Source of the DNA: Sorangium cellulosum So0157-2
GTDB taxonomy: Bacteria > Myxococcota_A > Polyangia > Polyangiales > Polyangiaceae
NCBI RefSeq assembly: GCF_000418325.1
Contig: NC_021658.1
Span: 10,244,001 to 10,308,000 of the forward strand
DNA: 64,000 nucleotides
Reading direction: 5' to 3'
The first letter of the stretch is position 1; the number at the start of each line of letters is the position of its first letter. The position numbers were made by a program, and so were the translations under genes. This document shows, piece after piece, positions 16,823 through 26,139 of the stretch. A model generated the notes under the pieces. The model ran no database searches. It was given only the letters and a program-made list of their open reading frames with translations, and had not been told where the DNA came from.

Positions 16823-17773
16823 CTACGCCGCCAGCTCGATCTTCTTTCGCAGCAGCTCAGGGTCCGGCCGGAGCGCCTCCTCCTTCGGAAGCCAGAGCGC
16901 TCGCCCGTGGAAGTCGAGTAGCATCCGCCGGGTCGCGTCGCTTTCTCCATGCGCGAGCCGATCACCGCGGACCTCGACCCGGTAGTCCTCGGTGACGAGA
17001 AGGATCGCCTGGTCGTACGCCCGATGGTGGGTCGGGCACATGGCAAGGCCGTTCCGGATCGTCGGTACGCCCTCGGGGAGCCGGTCCGGGACGATGTGAG
17101 CGGCGTCGAGCAGGGGGCGCTCCCGCAGCTCGCAGACGCAGCACCGCTCCTGGTAGGCGGCGAGCGTCTGCCGGCGGAAGTGGGCCTGGTGGAGCCGAGC
17201 CTTGACGACCGTCTCGGCGTACGCCTTCGAGAACGGTGCGGGAACCGGTGCCGGGATCCCAGCGGCCTCAGCCTGAGCGCCGATCAGGCTCAACTGCACC
17301 TTGCGGGCCGCGTCGTCGAACCCGAGCATCGCGACCGGCGCGAAGACCATGTACTCGGGGCGCGGCTTCGCCTTGACCTGCTTCAGGAGGATGACCTTGC
17401 GCCCGGACGCGGCGATGCGCTTGAGCCCATCGTTCTCATGCTCGCGGGTCCGCGGCGCGTAGTCGTAGAGCACCTCGTCGCCCTCCAGGTGCTCGTCCTC
17501 GTACGAGGACGCGAGCGTCGAGAGCAGCGTCAGCGGGCCGTCGGTCAGCTCCTTCGGCTTGAACACCCCCTGGGGTCCGACGAGCTTGATCCAGGCGCCC
17601 TTGTAAGGAAACCCGCGCGCCAGCTCCGCGTAGGGCACCGCATCGCCCCACCGCAGGCTGAGCTGCCGGCAGTGCCGGATCGCAGCTTCGCGGATCTCGA
17701 GGCTCTCCTCCATGGTGCGGGCGCCATGAAGAGCCTCACCGATCGTGGCTCGGTTCGCAATCACGACCGACAT
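16823..17773 (-). CDS. HNH restriction endonuclease-like protein (COG3440 type)
   Basis: 316 aa. The N-terminal and middle region (residues 1-200) contains GVFKPKEL, LYDYAPRT and VFAPVAMLGFD and resembles the DNA-recognition part of predicted HNH restriction enzymes. C-terminal HNH at about 215-275: CCVCELRERPLLDAAHIVPD, then GLAMCPTHHRAYD. GC content and codon use match the host, unlike the cargo HNH at 13.4 kb. It is convergent with the PLD gene and divergent from vgrG with a 100-bp gap. No methyltransferase is near. Confidence 0.8.
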   Translation of the reverse strand: MSVVIANRATIGEALHGARTMEESLEIREAAIRHCRQLSLRWGDAVPYAELARGFPYKGAWIKLVGPQGVFKPKELTDGPLTLLSTLASSYEDEHLEGDEVLYDYAPRTREHENDGLKRIAASGRKVILLKQVKAKPRPEYMVFAPVAMLGFDDAARKVQLSLIGAQAEAAGIPAPVPAPFSKAYAETVVKARLHQAHFRRQTLAAYQERCCVCELRERPLLDAAHIVPDRLPEGVPTIRNGLAMCPTHHRAYDQAILLVTEDYRVEVRGDRLAHGESDATRRMLLDFHGRALWLPKEEALRPDPELLRKKIELAA

Positions 17774-17875
17774 CGTGCTGCGCGGACCCGACCTGGATCA
17801 CCACACCGCTCGGGCCGCACGCGTCGCGCCGCTGCTCTCTGCCGGCAGCACCACGAGGTCTGATAGATTGCGCCC

Positions 17876-20509
17876 GTGATCAGCGACTCCATCGAGCTCC
17901 ACGCCGGGCCGTTCACCCCCTCGGACCTGCGCGTCGTCTCGTTCCGCGGGCGTGAGGCGATCTCCGAGCTGTTCTCGTTCCAGCTCGTCGTGCAGGCCCC
18001 CCCCGAGCTCGAGGGCCGCGACGCCGAGCTGCTTGGCCGCCTCGCGATCTTCGTCCTGCGGGACGGTCGCCGCGCTGAGCGCCGCATCGAGGCCCTCATC
18101 GACCAGGTGCGCGCTGAGGCGGCCTTCACTCCGCGGACGGGTCCGACCTGGCACCTCCGCCTCGTGCCCCCGCTCACGCTGCTTCGGCGCCGGACCACGA
18201 GCCGCATCTTCCAGGACGAGACCGTGCCGCAGATCCTCCAGCACGTCCTCGCAGCTGCCTCCCTCCCGGTCGAGCTCCGCCTCTCACGCACGTACGCGGT
18301 CCGGAGCTACTGCGTGCAGTACCGCGAGAGCGACCTGGCGTTCGTGCGGCGGCTTGCTGCCGAGGAGGGGATCGCCCTGTGCTTCGCGGACGCGCCGGAC
18401 CTCAGCGCCGGCACGACGGCCCGCGCGCCCGTCATCTTCCTCGACAATCCTGCGCACTATGCCCCGGCCTTCGGTGGCGAGATGCCCGCCGCCCTTGTTC
18501 TCCGTCCCGACGCGGGCCTCGCCCAGACCGACCTCGAGGTCGTCGCCTTCAGCCTGCAGCGCGCGCTCAAGCCCGGCGCCGTGCACCTCAGGGACTACGA
18601 CTTCCGCCGGCCCAACCTGGTCCTCAGCGAGAAGGCCGGCGAAGAGGCCAGTAAACAGCCGCCGCTCGAGGTGTACCAGCACCACGCCGACTACGACACG
18701 CCCGAGGTCACGCCTGATCGCGCGCGGGCGTTCCTGGAGCAGGTCCGGCGCCGAGCGGTCGTGGGCAGCGGCGAGAGCTGGGTGCGCGAGCTCGCGCCGG
18801 GGCGCCGCTTCGAGCTCAGCGCCGAGGCCTCCCCCGGGATCGAGGGTGCCTACGCCGTGACCCGCGTCGTCCACGAGGGCCACACCCCCGAGCTGTCCGG
18901 GCGACCCGCGGAGCGCACCTACCGCAACCGCTTCGAGTGCGTCCCGGCAACGATGCTGCTCCGGCCGCGTGCGCCGACGCGCAAGCCGAGGCAGGTCCTG
19001 GAGACGGCCGTCGTCACCGGCCCAGCCGGGCACGAGGTGCACACCGACGAGCACGCCCGCGTGAAGGTGCAGTTCCACTGGGACCTCCAGGGGCAGCGTA
19101 ACGACAAGAGCTCGGCCTGGTTGCGCGTCGCGCAGAGCTGGGCCGGAGCATCGTTCGGCTCGCAGTTCGTTCCGCGCGTGGGCATGGAGGTGCTCGTCGG
19201 CTTCCTCGGCGGGGACACCGACTGCCCGGTGGTGCTCGGGTGCCTCTACAACGCCACGCACCCGCCGCCGTTCCCACTCCCGGCGGACAAACTCAAGAGC
19301 GGTCTCCGGACCCAGAGCTCGCCGGGCGCGGGCGGGGCGAACGAGCTGTCGTTCGACGATCGCTCGGGCGCAGAGCGCGTCCTCCTGCGAGCAGCGCGTG
19401 ACCTCGAGGAGGTCGTCGCCAACGATCACCGCCTCAACGTGACGGGGCAGCAGGCCATCGTCGTCGGCGGGAGCCGGCAGGAGACGGTCTCCGGAAGCCA
19501 GACCCAGATCACCTCCGGGGATCGGCGGATGGTCACCCTGGGCAGCCAGATCGATCAGGTCGCGGGCACGCAGCGCGAGGAGATCGGCGGAGGCCGAAGC
19601 GTCGTCGTGTACGGCGTCGACACCCAGACGGTGAAGGGCAGCTCGTTGCAGACGGTCGAGGGCGAGGCGAACCTGCGCGTGCAAGGGAGCTTCAGCCTGG
19701 AGGTCGGGACCGAGGAGGACCCCCGGACGGTGGAGGCGTTCGCCTGGGGAGACTACGCGGTCGGCAGCGCGAACGTGCTGCGGCTGCGAGGAGAAGGCGG
19801 GCTCGTGCTCTGCGCGGGCGAGAGCCGGATCGAGCTCACTCCCAAGGGCATCACGCTGAAGGCGCCCAAGGTCTCCATCGCCGGCATCGAGTCGGTGGAC
19901 GTGCAGGGCGATGGCCCGCGGCTCCGGCTGAACAAGGAGGCCGAGATGGTCGCCGAGACAGTCCGGATCTACGCCTCCGAGTCCAGCGTCGAGCTCGACA
20001 AGGACGCGCACATCAACGGCAAGCTAGTGAAGCTCAACTGCGGGCCGCTCGACCCGGACGACGTGACGGGCGAGGACGGGAAGCCGAGTCTCCAGCACCT
20101 CAAGCTCAAGCTCAGCGACGTTGGCATGACGCCCTACGCGCACAAGGACTATGTTCTCAAGTCGCTGGGGGTGAAGGTCGAGGGTAAGACCGACGCGGAG
20201 GGAGTGCTCGAAGCCCATCTGCCGGCGGAGGCCAGGACCGCGGAGGTGACGCTCTGGATCGAGCCGCGCCCGACGGGCAAGACGAAGCGCTATGTCATCG
20301 CGCTGGGCGAGCTGGCAAGCGCCGACTCGGTTCCAGGGGTGGAGAGCCGCCTGCGGAACCTCGGCTACTACTGGGGCCGGAGCCAGACAGAAATCACGGG
20401 GGACCTCGCCCGCGCGCTGCGCGACTTCCAGCAGGACCACGGGCTGGAGGGGACTGGGCGAGCTGACGCAGCCACACGGGCGAAGCTCGTGGAGATCCAC
20501 GGTACCTGA
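17876..20509 (+). CDS. vgrG: Type VI secretion spike VgrG with peptidoglycan-binding tail
   Basis: 877 aa from GTG 17876. The N-terminal gp27-like part (residues 1-380) includes VQYRESDLAFVRRLAAEEGI. The gp5-like OB region at about 395-470 contains VQFHWDLQGQ, SSAWLRVAQSWAGASFGSQF and GCLYNATHPPPF. A long beta-helix shaft of valine/glycine-rich repeats (about 500-720) follows. The C-terminal extension has a carboxypeptidase-regulatory-like stretch and a PG_binding_1-like domain at about 825-875 (VESRLRNLGYYWG, LRDFQQDHGLEGTG). VgrG caps the Hcp tube and delivers cargo; the tail suggests targeting to peptidoglycan. The downstream effector starts nine bases after the stop. Confidence 0.93.
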   Translation: MISDSIELHAGPFTPSDLRVVSFRGREAISELFSFQLVVQAPPELEGRDAELLGRLAIFVLRDGRRAERRIEALIDQVRAEAAFTPRTGPTWHLRLVPPLTLLRRRTTSRIFQDETVPQILQHVLAAASLPVELRLSRTYAVRSYCVQYRESDLAFVRRLAAEEGIALCFADAPDLSAGTTARAPVIFLDNPAHYAPAFGGEMPAALVLRPDAGLAQTDLEVVAFSLQRALKPGAVHLRDYDFRRPNLVLSEKAGEEASKQPPLEVYQHHADYDTPEVTPDRARAFLEQVRRRAVVGSGESWVRELAPGRRFELSAEASPGIEGAYAVTRVVHEGHTPELSGRPAERTYRNRFECVPATMLLRPRAPTRKPRQVLETAVVTGPAGHEVHTDEHARVKVQFHWDLQGQRNDKSSAWLRVAQSWAGASFGSQFVPRVGMEVLVGFLGGDTDCPVVLGCLYNATHPPPFPLPADKLKSGLRTQSSPGAGGANELSFDDRSGAERVLLRAARDLEEVVANDHRLNVTGQQAIVVGGSRQETVSGSQTQITSGDRRMVTLGSQIDQVAGTQREEIGGGRSVVVYGVDTQTVKGSSLQTVEGEANLRVQGSFSLEVGTEEDPRTVEAFAWGDYAVGSANVLRLRGEGGLVLCAGESRIELTPKGITLKAPKVSIAGIESVDVQGDGPRLRLNKEAEMVAETVRIYASESSVELDKDAHINGKLVKLNCGPLDPDDVTGEDGKPSLQHLKLKLSDVGMTPYAHKDYVLKSLGVKVEGKTDAEGVLEAHLPAEARTAEVTLWIEPRPTGKTKRYVIALGELASADSVPGVESRLRNLGYYWGRSQTEITGDLARALRDFQQDHGLEGTGRADAATRAKLVEIHGT

Positions 20510-20518
20510 GGGAGAGAC

Positions 20519-22474
20519 ATGGCGTTCCTCACGCGCAGCGTCACCTGCATCGTTGTCAACAAGACGAAGTGCCCGTTGCGGCTGTCGACCAGCAAGCTCC
20601 TCCACGGCAGCCTGGACACGCCGATCCCGAGCCGCATCCCCGCAGGAGGCACCGGGAAGTGGACCTCGAGCACGGCAGGCGCCTTCACGGGCACCGAAGG
20701 ATGGGCGGTGTTCGAGCTCGAGGGGGCCGACGCGATGTTCGAGGTCGACTGGAACAACCCGTTCGTCGGCACGAACTCCTTCAAGCAGAGCTTCCGCCTG
20801 TTGCCGGATGTGCTCGAGTCACCGGCCGGCACCTATGTACCCGCAGAGCCCACGGGCGAGGACCTGGAGGACGCGGACGACGTGATCGTGACCTTCTCGC
20901 TCACGATGGAACCACCGCCCCCCGCAGAGGTCTCGGCGAGCGCAGGCGGAGCCGCCTCCACGGAACCCGCACCACCTCCTCCAGACGAGGACGCCCCGCA
21001 GGTGGTGAGCGCGCAGCCCGGCGTCGAGAATCACGCCTCCGGCATCGGCGTGCTCGCGGCACCACGACTGTCCGTCGCGCTGAACGCCGTCGACCCTGGC
21101 GACACGGGGACCGACACAAGCATCGACGCCACGTTGGCGCTCATCGCCAAGCGCCTCGAAGGCGGGCTCGATGTCGTCTGGAAAAAGGGGGCCGCGATGG
21201 GCCTCTGGGACACGACAAAGTGGAAAGAGACCGACCCGGAAGAACAGTGGGCCCGCACGATCACCGAGCTGCTGCTCGGCTTGCCCTACAACGGCTCGGC
21301 CGCCGTCTACGGCCACCCGAACAAGGACACGATCTTCTACAAGCCGTTCGGCGATCCGGCATCGAACCCCATCGTGCCGCTTGCCGCGGCGTGCCAGCAT
21401 CTCGTGAGCCTCGGCGTGCTGTCTCGAGGATTCACGGTCCCGGAGCTAGGCAACGCCGGCTTTTCCTGCAACGACGCATCGTCGTTCAGCGCCTTCAAGG
21501 GAGGCAAGTGGTTCCGGGACAGGGAGAAGCGGAGCATCTCCAAGGCCATCGACGTGGGGCTGGAGCCGGGCAGCCTCTACGTATTCAATCCGAGTCCTAC
21601 GTCGCTCAGACAGCTCGAGGGCTCGCACATCGCATTTGTTCTGCGCGTTGACAAGGACCAGAAGCAGGCGCAGTTCTTCGACACAGGTGGGCTGAATCAC
21701 CCGGAGCGCAGATCGGGACCTGTTCCGGAGATCATGAAAGATGGTGCTGGGTCGGGCAGCTACGACGAGCCCCTCTGGGATGTCGTCTCGACCTCGCACT
21801 ACATCGGCATGGGGATACTGAGACCGCCTACAGCGCTGGCGGATCAAGTCGCCCGGCTGAAGAAGGCTCGTCCAGTCGGCTTTGCTCGCCTGGTGATGAC
21901 GACGCGAGGAGCTCAGTTTTCCGGCGCGCTCAACCCGAAGAAGCCGCCGCCTCAACTGCTCTTCGTGAGTCGGCTGCTGCGTACGTACGGCGATGCCGAG
22001 GACCAAAACTTTACGCTGGCGCGATATTACTGGTCCCTGCGCAATCTGCCGAACACCAGAGACGTTCAGACTTGCTGGATATTCTACACGCCGCTTGACG
22101 CTCCAGTGGGGCAGGACACGCCTCCGGAAAGGAAGACGAAGCTCCAGCAGGCAACGACGATGATGAGCGGATCCCGGGCGACGAAGGTGGACGATCTCGG
22201 TCTACCGCTAAGACGCAAGCGGTTGCTCATCCTGGGCTCGCTCGCCGACGGCAAAGTCAAGCAGGTGCAACGCGTCCGCACACGTGCCCTAAACAACAAG
22301 CCGGGTGAAACGGGTCCGCCCCGCTCGATCGACGAAGAACTGCCGGAGGGTGCGTTCCCCGCGAGCCTCCTGCGGATGATCGACGCGCTACCGCCGAAGG
22401 AGACAATCGACCCCAGTGGGGGTCGCACTCTACCGCCGCTCTTCCTGGACTACGCTGCCCCCGCTGCTCAGTGA
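20519..22474 (+). CDS. T6SS effector: aegerolysin-like domain plus amidase-like domain
   Basis: 651 aa. Residues 1-100 look aegerolysin-like (VTCIVVNKTKCPLRL, GTEGWAVFELEGADAMFEVDW, NPFVGTNSF), a membrane-binding fold. A Pro/Glu-rich linker (about 115-190) leads to a domain that fits an NlpC/P60- or CHAP-like Cys peptidase/amidase: Cys317 in AGFSCNDASSF, His370 in EGSHIAFVLRV, then AQFFDTGG. Cys, His and acidic order matches papain-like peptidoglycan hydrolases. It lies directly after vgrG, as cognate effectors do. A likely periplasmic cell-wall effector whose N-terminal part may engage membrane. The last about 200 residues are unassigned. Confidence 0.7.
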   Translation: MAFLTRSVTCIVVNKTKCPLRLSTSKLLHGSLDTPIPSRIPAGGTGKWTSSTAGAFTGTEGWAVFELEGADAMFEVDWNNPFVGTNSFKQSFRLLPDVLESPAGTYVPAEPTGEDLEDADDVIVTFSLTMEPPPPAEVSASAGGAASTEPAPPPPDEDAPQVVSAQPGVENHASGIGVLAAPRLSVALNAVDPGDTGTDTSIDATLALIAKRLEGGLDVVWKKGAAMGLWDTTKWKETDPEEQWARTITELLLGLPYNGSAAVYGHPNKDTIFYKPFGDPASNPIVPLAAACQHLVSLGVLSRGFTVPELGNAGFSCNDASSFSAFKGGKWFRDREKRSISKAIDVGLEPGSLYVFNPSPTSLRQLEGSHIAFVLRVDKDQKQAQFFDTGGLNHPERRSGPVPEIMKDGAGSGSYDEPLWDVVSTSHYIGMGILRPPTALADQVARLKKARPVGFARLVMTTRGAQFSGALNPKKPPPQLLFVSRLLRTYGDAEDQNFTLARYYWSLRNLPNTRDVQTCWIFYTPLDAPVGQDTPPERKTKLQQATTMMSGSRATKVDDLGLPLRRKRLLILGSLADGKVKQVQRVRTRALNNKPGETGPPRSIDEELPEGAFPASLLRMIDALPPKETIDPSGGRTLPPLFLDYAAPAAQ

Positions 22475-22476
22475 TA

Positions 22477-23808
22477 TTACTCGCCGAAGCGCAGCACGGT
22501 TCCGACGGGTCTGGAGCGGAATAGTACGAAGCGCGCGGGCTCCGCCTGGGTTTGGAGAGCCAACCAGAGTTCGTCCGGCGCGGTGACGACGAGCTGCATG
22601 CTGGACGACCAGGCGTCTGCCCCTCCAGATGGGGGAAGGGGCGCCGTCGCCCAGGCTCCACCCGATGGATGCCTGCGGTAGAGCGCTGGCTTCTTGGTCC
22701 CAGCAACGAGCACCCAGAGCGCACCATCCTCCGTGGCCTGGCAATGCGGTTGCCCCCCGTCCATGTCGAAATTTGGCGTATCTAGTCGCGCCCACGATTT
22801 GCCGTCGAATCGAGCCAGGTACATCGAGTCTGGCGCGGCTCCACTGGAGTCGACGAGCTTGCCGCAAAAGTAGACCTCGGCAGCCGCAAGGCCTTGCAGG
22901 CTCACCATCGTCAGATGGGTGCCCGGCGGGGTCGGAGGATGCTCGACGACGCTCTGCGGCTGGCCTGGGGTCCAGCGCTCGACAGCCATCTCCTGCTCCG
23001 GCGTGGCGTTGTCGGGACCACAGGTGAAGAGGTGACCTGTCGGTAGTGATAACATGGCGTGGATGCCGATCCTCGCCAGGCCACCGTCCACCTGGGCGGG
23101 GGTTGGCAAGGTGCCCTTGGGGCTTCCTTCCAGGATATCGAACCAGGTCTGGACGACACCATCGAGGTTGGCCCAGATCAATGCACCCAAGCGCCCATCC
23201 CCGGGGTAGTAGGCGCCCTCGTAATACGTGTTCGGCCCCGTCTTCTTGATGAGCTGGAAGCGATTGCCTCGGTATCGGTAAATAGCCCCCTGTTGGTAGT
23301 TTGCGTTCGACTCCGCGTCGTTCATGAGCTGCGCGAACACCGCGCTGGGCCATGCTCCGAAGATAGCCGCCGCGGTTCTTCCCGGACCGACGGCCTTGGC
23401 GAGCGGAGCGTGCTCGACAAGTCGATCGCCATCGAGCACGGCGAAGCGCCGGCCAGCCTGAAGGAGGAGCGCTCCGTCCAGGCGATGCAGCACGTAGCCC
23501 GGGCCGAAACCGGGGTCGGCTCGCGGCTTCACCACCGCTTCCGCTGCGACGTGGAATGAGAGTTGGAGCGGCGGAAGCGACGGGGAAACGGCCGGTGAAG
23601 CTGAGCCAACTGCGGCGCTTCCGCCGACCGGGGTCGCCGGGGAAGCCGGCGCCCTGGAACTCGCATGCGGCGCTTCTGCCGAGCGCACGGCGGCTCCTCC
23701 CTCCGGAGAGGCTGGGTTGCGGCAGCCGCAGAGCGCGCACAGGGCGAGGACGCTCGGGCGCAACGCGCGCAACCTCCGCGAGGTCGGCAACATGCTCGTA
23801 CGGGTCAT
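22477..23808 (-). CDS. Lipoprotein, candidate immunity protein for the T6SS effector
   Basis: 443 aa from ATG 23808 (MTRTSMLPTSRRLRALRPSV...), with lipobox LCALCGC. A Pro/Ala/Ser-rich linker is followed by a long beta-rich domain with repeats of the type YVLHRLDGALLLQAG, GAIYRYRGNRF, YLARFDGKSWARLD and LYRRHPSGGAWATA, which suggests a beta-propeller. It is convergent with the effector, ending two bases after the effector stop. A periplasm-facing lipoprotein opposite a wall-degrading effector is a common immunity arrangement. The role is inferred from position and localisation only. Confidence 0.6.
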   Translation of the reverse strand: MTRTSMLPTSRRLRALRPSVLALCALCGCRNPASPEGGAAVRSAEAPHASSRAPASPATPVGGSAAVGSASPAVSPSLPPLQLSFHVAAEAVVKPRADPGFGPGYVLHRLDGALLLQAGRRFAVLDGDRLVEHAPLAKAVGPGRTAAAIFGAWPSAVFAQLMNDAESNANYQQGAIYRYRGNRFQLIKKTGPNTYYEGAYYPGDGRLGALIWANLDGVVQTWFDILEGSPKGTLPTPAQVDGGLARIGIHAMLSLPTGHLFTCGPDNATPEQEMAVERWTPGQPQSVVEHPPTPPGTHLTMVSLQGLAAAEVYFCGKLVDSSGAAPDSMYLARFDGKSWARLDTPNFDMDGGQPHCQATEDGALWVLVAGTKKPALYRRHPSGGAWATAPLPPSGGADAWSSSMQLVVTAPDELWLALQTQAEPARFVLFRSRPVGTVLRFGE

Positions 23809-23919
23809 TCGGCCAACACTATCCTCCAGCGTTGGCGGAATCAACGAGATCGCCTGAGCTGCGCCCACGGCTTGCGGGCCCCCCTGTTCCGTCGTGCACA
23901 GAGGGCGTAGGATCGGGCG

Positions 23920-24318
23920 ATGTCAGGCAAACCCGCCGCCAAGCAGGGCGACAAGGTCATCGGCATCGATACGCACCTGGTGATGGTGCCCGCGCCCGGC
24001 GGGCCTGTGCCTACGCCGACGCCGATGCCGTTCAGCGGGGACCTGTCCGGCGCGCTGAGCGCAGACGTCCTCGTCGAGGGCAAGCCGGCGGCGGTCCAGG
24101 GCAGCACCGCGACGAACACGCCCACGCACGTGCCTGCGGTGGGCACCTTCCAGCGTCCCCCGTCGAACCAGGCGCGGGTCCAGACGGGCAGCAAGACGGT
24201 GCTCATCAACAACAAGCCCGCCGCGCACCTCGGCGACCCGGCCCTGACCTGCAACGACCCGGCCGATGCGCCGAACGGAAGCGTGATCGCAACCGGGACC
24301 GTGGTGGTCGGCGACTAG
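23920..24318 (+). CDS. PAAR-domain protein (DUF4150-like)
   Basis: 132 aa. It starts MSGKPAAKQGDKVIGIDTHL and has the repeated PAAR-type signatures GKPAAVQGSTATNTPTH, and VLINNKPAAHLGDP near the C-terminus, with a Cys in LTCNDP. PAAR proteins sharpen the VgrG spike and recruit effectors. No C-terminal toxin extension is present. It is ten bases upstream of the following large gene, so co-translation is likely. Confidence 0.88.
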   Translation: MSGKPAAKQGDKVIGIDTHLVMVPAPGGPVPTPTPMPFSGDLSGALSADVLVEGKPAAVQGSTATNTPTHVPAVGTFQRPPSNQARVQTGSKTVLINNKPAAHLGDPALTCNDPADAPNGSVIATGTVVVGD

Positions 24319-24328
24319 GGATCGGGAG

Positions 24329-26125
24329 GTGGCGGACGCGAGGAAGGCGGCAGTGGCGGCACCGGTAGCGTGCTCAGCGATCTCCCTGGCGCAGTATGCG
24401 GCCGTCAAGGCGGCGGTGGCGGAGGGGTTCCCGCTCGCAGACGTGCTCGCCACCGAGGGGCTGGAGCCGCGCGCGTTCATGCGGGCCGATCTCGCCTGGA
24501 AACAGCGACTGGTCGCCGAGCCGGAGCTGCTCACCGCGTACGAGCTGGAGCTCGCGCAGGCGGAGGAGTGGCTGGAGCGCTCGGTCGAGCCGCTCGCGGA
24601 GGACGCGGCCGCGTGGGCCAGCTTCCTTGCGGCCCTCGAGGCACATCCGGCGCCGTTCGAGCTGCTGCGGAGGATGGACCTCGGCATGAACGACGTCGCG
24701 CGGCTCCGCCGCCGCTGGGCGCGACGCGCCGAGGAGGACGAGAAGGTCGGCGAGCTCCTCGTGGAGCTTCGTGCGAAACCCGCGAAGCTTGAGCCGCTCC
24801 GGGTCGGCTCCCGTGTGCTGAGGCCGTCGAGGATGGCCGAGGTGCGGGCACCGGCGAAGGCGCCCGAGGGCGAGCCCTCCACGGCGGAGCCGTCCAGCGA
24901 GCCCTGCATGGGCCTGGCCGAGTACTCCGCGCTGTGCGCCGAGCTCGAGGCACTACCGGAGCAGCGCGAGCGGGTGCTGCGACGCCACGGCCTGGCGGAT
25001 GACGAGACCCTCGCCGCACTTCATCGGCGATGGCAGGCCGCGCTGGAGCGTGATGCGGCGCTGGCGAAGGACTTCAAACGACTCGAGGAGCACCACGCGC
25101 GTCGACTGGAGATGCTCCTTGCCCGGGCGCGTGACGTCGCTGACGTTGAGCGCTCGACGGCACCTCTCGCCGCCTCGTCCGCGCCTTCCGCGCCGCCGTC
25201 CCGCGAGGTGATGGCCGGTCCCGGTGCGCCCTCCGTGCCTCCGGGGGCGCTGCACGGTACAGGGCCCCTGCTGGATGTCCCCCGAGCCGCAGTGGTCCCC
25301 TTCGGACCCGCGCAAGGCGAGCTCGCGACCGTGAGGGTCGCGCCGAAACCTCCGCGCGCGACGGAGTCGCTCACCGGCACGGCGCCCCTGCCCGACATTC
25401 CGCAGCGGGCAGCGCTGCCGTTTCCGAAGACCAGCGCGTCGGCGACGGTGAAGCGCCCGCCCCCTGTGGTCGCGGAGACCGGGCCGCTCCTGGACGTGCC
25501 CCGCGGCCCAGCTCTGCCGTTCACGGACGGAACCTCGGGGGCTCCTCCGCCGTACACGCCGACATCCCAGCCGCAACGGCCGCGAGCGCCCCGGGAACTC
25601 ACGGAGACGGCACCGGTGCAGGCTCCCCCGAAAGGCCCGGCGATCCCCTTTGCCGCAACGGCCGCGCCGACGAGGCCTACCGGGGCTCCGGCCCCATCGA
25701 GCCCCGCTCCGCGAGCTCCGGCTGAGCTCGGAGAAACGTCGCTGGGCGTCGCGATCCCCCGTGAGCTGTTGAAGCAAGCAGCGCACGGGCGGGGTCCCGG
25801 AGCAACCTCCCAGAGCTCCACGATGCCGCCATCTCCCTCGCCATCGAGCAAGGCTGGCGCCAGCGGTCCAGCGTCCCTCGCCGAGCCAATCGAGATCGTC
25901 CTGCCGCTCGCCCAGTACGCCGCCCTCTGCGCCGAGCTGGTCGTGTTCCCTGACGCCGCCGAGGCGGTCTTTCAACGATACGGACTGGGTTCGAGCGAGA
26001 TACGGTCAGCGGTCGATGCCGTTTGGAAGGCGCGGCTCAGCAAGGCCCCCGCTGAGTACGCGAAGTGGCAGGAGATGTACCGGCGCTACCATGCGCACTT
26101 CGCGAAGCGGGGCACGCCTGGCTGA
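24329..26125 (+). CDS. T6SS-associated three-repeat protein with Pro-rich linker
   Basis: 598 aa. Three copies of an about 70-aa helical domain: near residues 13-80 (ISLAQYAAVKAAVAEGFPL), 190-255 (MGLAEYSALCAELEALPEQ) and 520-595 (LPLAQYAALCAELVVFPDA), each ending in a W-rich helix such as RRWQAAL, WKARL or WKQRL. Between copies 2 and 3 lies a low-complexity linker with about four repeats of the type GPLLDVPRAAVVPF. No enzymatic motif. It directly follows PAAR and probably acts as an adaptor or scaffold of this VgrG island; such linkers also occur in DUF2169-type T6SS proteins. Function is inferred from context. Confidence 0.6.
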   Translation: MADARKAAVAAPVACSAISLAQYAAVKAAVAEGFPLADVLATEGLEPRAFMRADLAWKQRLVAEPELLTAYELELAQAEEWLERSVEPLAEDAAAWASFLAALEAHPAPFELLRRMDLGMNDVARLRRRWARRAEEDEKVGELLVELRAKPAKLEPLRVGSRVLRPSRMAEVRAPAKAPEGEPSTAEPSSEPCMGLAEYSALCAELEALPEQRERVLRRHGLADDETLAALHRRWQAALERDAALAKDFKRLEEHHARRLEMLLARARDVADVERSTAPLAASSAPSAPPSREVMAGPGAPSVPPGALHGTGPLLDVPRAAVVPFGPAQGELATVRVAPKPPRATESLTGTAPLPDIPQRAALPFPKTSASATVKRPPPVVAETGPLLDVPRGPALPFTDGTSGAPPPYTPTSQPQRPRAPRELTETAPVQAPPKGPAIPFAATAAPTRPTGAPAPSSPAPRAPAELGETSLGVAIPRELLKQAAHGRGPGATSQSSTMPPSPSPSSKAGASGPASLAEPIEIVLPLAQYAALCAELVVFPDAAEAVFQRYGLGSSEIRSAVDAVWKARLSKAPAEYAKWQEMYRRYHAHFAKRGTPG

Positions 26126-26139
26126 ACCACCTCAACCTC

